NCBI GenBank assembly: GCA_029880625.1 | Contig: JAOUOA010000073.1 | Span: forward strand, 1-9,474 | Direction of reading: 5' to 3' | Source: Spirochaetia bacterium | GTDB lineage: Bacteria; Spirochaetota; Leptospiria; Leptospirales; Leptonemataceae | DNA length: 9,474 bases | Part shown: positions 6,426 through 9,474 of the stretch, one piece after another | Position numbering within the stretch: position 1 is the first letter of the stretch | How the letters are laid out: each line of letters begins with the position of its first letter | The notes under the pieces: generated by a model | The model's database searches: none | What the model was told of the DNA's origin: nothing | What the model saw: the letters and a program-made list of their open reading frames with translations, nothing else | Translations under genes and position numbers: made by a program

Positions 6426-6464
6426 GAGTTAAAACCAACCGCCTTCATAAAAAAGGAAGACGCT

Positions 6465-8897
6465 ATGAAACAAAAAGAAACCATTGAAATTGCAGGGATG
6501 AGCTGCGCAAACTGCGCTGCCAATATTGAACGCGGATTAAAAAAAATTGAAGGTGTGAACCTTGCAGCCGTAAATTTTGCGACCGAAAAAGCGCATGTGG
6601 AATTTGACGATGCATCTGCAAGCATAGAATTTTTAGAAAAAAAAATTGAAGATCTCGGCTATACGGTAATCAAAAAAAGCCCTTCGAATGAATCTTCCAT
6701 TGACCTGAACCTGAGCGGAATGAGCTGCGCAAACTGCGCACTCCGCATTGAAAAAACTCTGGAAGGTCTCGAAGGAATCAATGAAGCAGCCGTAAATTTT
6801 GCAGCGGAAAAAGCGCATATCGTTTTTAATCCTTCCATAATCAATCCAGAAACAATGATTTCATCAGTTGAGAATGCAGGGTACGGCGCAAGCATCATTC
6901 TTTCAGAAGAAAATTCTGTCGGCGAAGATGAAAAAAAGAAACATACAAAACATCTCGGAAGAATGTCTCTCGTTTCAGGACTTCTGAGCGCCCCGTTAAT
7001 TCTGGGAATGATTTTCTCAATGATTCCATCAGATATGTTTCTTGCCGCTGCACATTTTCTTCACAATCCTCTGCTCCAGCTTATCCTTGCGACGCCCGTT
7101 CAATTTATCATCGGAAAAAGGTTTTACATCAACGCCTGGCACGGCTTAAAATCCGGGAGCGCCGGTATGGATCTGCTCGTTGCAATGGGAACAAGCGCCG
7201 CCTATTTTTACAGCATTTATACAGGATGGATTGCGGAACATCAAGGAATGCCCGAGCTTTATTTCGAAGCATCTGCCGTTGTCATTACGCTTGTTTTTTA
7301 CGGAAAATATCTTGAAGCTGTTGCAAAAAGCAAAACTTCAGATGCCATTAAAAAACTGTTCGGTCTTCAGGCAAAAACCGCCCGCATCATCCAGGATGGG
7401 AAAGAAGCTCAGGTACCGGTAGAAACTGTAAAATTCGGAGACATCGTAATTGTACATCCAGGAGAAAAAATTCCCGTGGATGGAATCATCACAGAAGGAA
7501 ATTCTTCTGTTGACGAAAGCATGCTTACAGGCGAAAGCCTGCCGTCAGAAAAATCTTCCGGTGATTCTGTTGCCGGAGCAACTATCAACCAGCACGGCGC
7601 TTTCAAGATGAAAACGACAGCTGTGGGTAAGGATACCATGCTTTCGCAAATCATTAAAATTGTCGAAGAGGCTCAGGGTTCAAAAGCTCCCATTCAGAGC
7701 CTTGCAGATAAAACGGCAGGAATTTTTGTGCCTGCAGTAGTAACCGCCGCCGTCATTGCATTTTCCGTCTGGTTTTTCGTTTTTGGAAATTTTACAGCAG
7801 GACTGATCAATGCAGTTGCCGTTCTTGTCATTGCATGCCCCTGCGCTCTCGGCCTTGCAACTCCCACAGCTCTGATGGTGGGAACCGGACGCGGCGCCCA
7901 GAACGGCATCCTCATTAAAAACGCCGAAGCTCTTGAAATTGCAGGAAAAATCAGCGCCGTCATTCTTGATAAAACAGGCACCATCACAGAAGGAAAACCT
8001 TCGCTTACAGAAATTGTTTCTTTAAATGGGAGAGAAGAAAATGAAATTTTAAAAATGGCTGCATCAGCAGAAATGCGTTCAGAACATCCTCTTGCGAAAA
8101 GCATTGTCAGAGCAGCTGAAGAGCGCTCCCTTTCCATTGCCGAACCTCTTTCCTTTGAAGCGCTTCCCGGCCGGGGGATCGTTTCTGTGTTACGAGACAA
8201 TGATTCGGAGATCACAGTCCGCGCCGGAAGGATCTCTCTGTTCAAGGATTCCGGAATCGATACTGGAGCTGCTGAACAGAAAATTCTTGAGTTGGAACAG
8301 ACAGGAAAAAGCGCTCTTGTCATTGCAGCGGACAAAACAATCATCGGAATTCTGGCTCTTTCCGACACCATTAAATCCGACTCAAAAGAGGCCATACAGG
8401 AACTGCAGAGAATGGGAATTGATGTGCATATGATTACAGGCGACAATGAAGGAAGCGCCAAAGCCATTGCAAAAGAAGCGGGAATTGAAAACGTCATAGC
8501 GGGAGTTCTTCCGGAAAACAAAGCCGAAGAAGTAAAGAAACTAAAAGAGAAAGGGAAAATTGTCGCCATGGTCGGAGACGGCATCAATGATGCGCCTGCG
8601 CTTGCAGCGTCCGATGTGGGAATGGCAATCGGAACCGGAACCGATATTGCCATGGAATCGGCGGATATTACGCTGGTTCACGGAAACCTTCCTGCAATTG
8701 TACGTGCAATCAAACTCTCCAGAAAAACCATGTCAAAAATCCGTCAGAATCTTTTCTGGGCTTTCTTCTACAATACTGTTGGAATTCCTTTCGCCGCAAT
8801 GGGATTTTTAAGTCCCGTAATCGCAGGCGCTGCAATGGCAATGAGTTCCGTTTCCGTTGTTTCAAACAGCCTCAGTCTTCGCTTTTCAAAAATTTAA
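6465..8897 (+). CDS. copA: Cu(I)-exporting P1B-1-type ATPase CopA
   Basis: The protein has 810 aa, normal for a two-HMA CopA. HMA1 (about 5-70) has SCANC with Cys14/17, and HMA2 (about 79-145) has SCANC with Cys88/91. Membrane helices follow from about 164. The actuator domain has TGES at 355-358. The ion-binding CPC is at 458-460. The phosphorylation site is DKTGT (502-506, Asp502), the nucleotide-domain HP is at 541-542, then TGDN (658-661) and GDGIND (704-709). Helix 7 has Tyr769-Asn770 and helix 8 has MxxSS (791-795), which together with CPC define Cu(I) specificity. It pumps cytosolic Cu(I) out across the inner membrane using ATP, receiving the ion from CopZ. The start is supported by AAGGAAG at 6453-6459, 5 nt before ATG. 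It is the third gene of the csoR operon. Every catalytic and transport residue I checked is intact. Confidence 0.97.
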   Translation: MKQKETIEIAGMSCANCAANIERGLKKIEGVNLAAVNFATEKAHVEFDDASASIEFLEKKIEDLGYTVIKKSPSNESSIDLNLSGMSCANCALRIEKTLEGLEGINEAAVNFAAEKAHIVFNPSIINPETMISSVENAGYGASIILSEENSVGEDEKKKHTKHLGRMSLVSGLLSAPLILGMIFSMIPSDMFLAAAHFLHNPLLQLILATPVQFIIGKRFYINAWHGLKSGSAGMDLLVAMGTSAAYFYSIYTGWIAEHQGMPELYFEASAVVITLVFYGKYLEAVAKSKTSDAIKKLFGLQAKTARIIQDGKEAQVPVETVKFGDIVIVHPGEKIPVDGIITEGNSSVDESMLTGESLPSEKSSGDSVAGATINQHGAFKMKTTAVGKDTMLSQIIKIVEEAQGSKAPIQSLADKTAGIFVPAVVTAAVIAFSVWFFVFGNFTAGLINAVAVLVIACPCALGLATPTALMVGTGRGAQNGILIKNAEALEIAGKISAVILDKTGTITEGKPSLTEIVSLNGREENEILKMAASAEMRSEHPLAKSIVRAAEERSLSIAEPLSFEALPGRGIVSVLRDNDSEITVRAGRISLFKDSGIDTGAAEQKILELEQTGKSALVIAADKTIIGILALSDTIKSDSKEAIQELQRMGIDVHMITGDNEGSAKAIAKEAGIENVIAGVLPENKAEEVKKLKEKGKIVAMVGDGINDAPALAASDVGMAIGTGTDIAMESADITLVHGNLPAIVRAIKLSRKTMSKIRQNLFWAFFYNTVGIPFAAMGFLSPVIAGAAMAMSSVSVVSNSLSLRFSKI
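6498..6802 (+). repeat. Duplicated HMA-coding segment within copA
   Basis: A 20-bp block at 6498-6517, covering the SCANC metal site, recurs identically at 6720-6739. A 17-bp block at 6564-6580 (encoding AAVNFA) recurs at 6786-6802. Both offsets are 222 bp, exactly 74 codons. The two HMA domains therefore arose by tandem duplication or are kept alike by gene conversion. Confidence 0.75.
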
Positions 8898-8919
8898 AAT
8901 ATAAAAATTATATTTTTTT
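8896..8919 (+). terminator. Weak AT-only terminator-like hairpin after copA
   Basis: AAAATATA (8896-8903) pairs with TATATTTT (8909-8916) over an AAAAT loop, and a run of T reaches 8919. The stem has no G or C and overlaps the copA stop codon, so termination would be inefficient at best. Read-through into the aquaporin gene is plausible. Confidence 0.35.
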
Positions 8920-8937
8920 GTTTCAAAATTCAGACGT

Positions 8938-8943
8938 TATAAA
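8938..8943 (+). promoter_or_regulatory. Possible -10 element before the aquaporin gene
   Basis: TATAAA lies 12 bp before ATG 8956. No convincing -35 stands at 16-18 bp; a TTGTTT at 8918-8923 is only 14 bp away. The start point would give a very short leader, so the gene may instead be read through from copA. Confidence 0.2.
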
Positions 8944-8955
8944 ATAACAACAGGC

Positions 8956-9474
8956 ATGATTCAAAATTTCAACATACGAGAATATACAGCGGAATTTATC
9001 GGTACCTTCATCATGGTTTTCTGCGGAACGGGAGCAGTCATTGTGAATGATATGACAGGTCAGCCGGGTCATCCGGGCATTGCCGTAACATTCGGACTGG
9101 CTGTCATGGCTGTCATCTATGCAGTCGGAGAAATTTCAGGAGCCCATATCAATCCTGCAGTTACATTCGGATTTTTTATTGCAAAAAAAATCAGTTTTAT
9201 AAAAACGTTTTTCTACAGCGTGTTTCAAATTCTGGGAGCTGTTTTTGCAAGTCTTATTCTTTCGTTTTTATTTCCATCCAGCAGCACGCTCGGCTCCACC
9301 CTGCCTTCTGGAAATCTTCTTCAGAGCTTTATTCTTGAAATTGTTTTAACATTTATTTTGATGTTTGTTATTATTCAGGTTGCAACCGGCTCAAAAGAGA
9401 CCGGAACTCTGGCCGGTATTGCAATTGGCGGAACGGTCGCTCTTGAAGCGATGTTTGCAGGACCGATCAGCGGC
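8956..9474 (+). CDS. MIP-family channel, NIP-like aquaporin/aquaglyceroporin (3' end off window)
   Basis: The frame from ATG 8956 is open for 173 codons to the right edge. The family usually has about 210-250 residues, so perhaps one quarter is missing. Helix 1 has EFIGTFIMVFCGTGAV (13-28). The first half-helix motif is SGAHINPAVT (61-70) with Asn66-Pro67-Ala68, and a Glu (59) replaces the His usual just before it. The visible end, AGPISG (168-173), is the lead-in to the second NPA motif, just outside the window. The stretch GIAIGGTVALEAMFAGPISG resembles plant NIPs and bacterial NIP-like channels more than AqpZ. The filter position held by His174 in AqpZ appears to be Ala here, and Phe46 stands at the helix-2 position, so the pore may pass glycerol or metalloids as well as water (inference). 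It is 58 bp after copA on the same strand, with only a weak ribosome-binding site (CAGG). Confidence 0.92.
   Translation, partial: MIQNFNIREYTAEFIGTFIMVFCGTGAVIVNDMTGQPGHPGIAVTFGLAVMAVIYAVGEISGAHINPAVTFGFFIAKKISFIKTFFYSVFQILGAVFASLILSFLFPSSSTLGSTLPSGNLLQSFILEIVLTFILMFVIIQVATGSKETGTLAGIAIGGTVALEAMFAGPISG

Noticed and set aside
7694..8653. A 319-codon open frame on the minus strand
   Set aside because: It lies fully antisense to copA, whose motifs are intact, and its Ser/Ala/Pro-rich translation shows no domain. It is a by-product of copA codon use.
6188..8897. CopA(Z)-type programmed frameshift producing a chaperone from copA
   Set aside because: A separate copZ gene exists and no slippery sequence with a downstream structure was noticed after the HMA domains.

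Overview
The window looks like a piece of a spirochaete chromosome, possibly Leptospirales-like. This rests on inference, not on a marker gene. It holds two very large spirochaetal-style lipoproteins (lipoboxes ending SSC) built from putative-Ig, fibronectin III, chitobiase-C-like and FGE/SUMF1 modules, plus a small single-pass protein with an AgmX/PglI (TonB-like) C-terminus. Base composition is moderate, and the intergenic stretches are clearly AT-rich. Standard-code reading frames run cleanly throughout.

Left part (1-4691, minus strand): a two-gene surface-lipoprotein operon. The upstream gene (2184-4691, 835 aa) is a lipoprotein with two FN3+chitobiase-C-like supermodules, a third FN3 and a C-terminal FGE/SUMF1-like domain that lacks the catalytic cysteine pair. 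Only 4 bp separate it from the downstream gene (1-2179, 726 aa visible, running off the left edge). That gene is a lipoprotein with six He_PIG-type Ig repeats, a Big_5/SbsA-type Ig domain and the start of what looks like a LamG domain. The two proteins share a short N-terminal module just after the lipid-anchored cysteine, although their ectodomains are unrelated.

Middle (4692-5823): a 353-bp AT-rich gap, then a minus-strand gene for a 146-aa membrane-anchored AgmX/PglI C-terminal protein, then a 338-bp divergent intergenic region. This region carries two perfect CATG-centred palindromes (22 and 16 bp) and, at its right end, a promoter overlapped by a G6-tract operator of the CsoR/RcnR type.

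Right part (5824-9474, plus strand): a copper-homeostasis operon, csoR - copZ - copA. CsoR has the C-H-C copper-sensing triad and probably represses its own operon. CopZ is a 70-aa Cu(I) chaperone. CopA is a two-HMA P1B-1 Cu(I)-exporting ATPase. A strong intercistronic hairpin lies between copZ and copA, and a weak AT-only terminator-like hairpin follows copA. Downstream on the same strand begins a NIP-like aquaporin, cut by the right edge before its second NPA motif.

No mobile element, CRISPR array, tRNA or rRNA was seen. I see no convincing new multi-gene system. The least ordinary items are the modular lipoprotein pair with its shared anchor module and its pseudo-FGE domain, the two palindromes, the His/Cys-rich CsoR tail, and the copper operon's neighbouring NIP-like channel.
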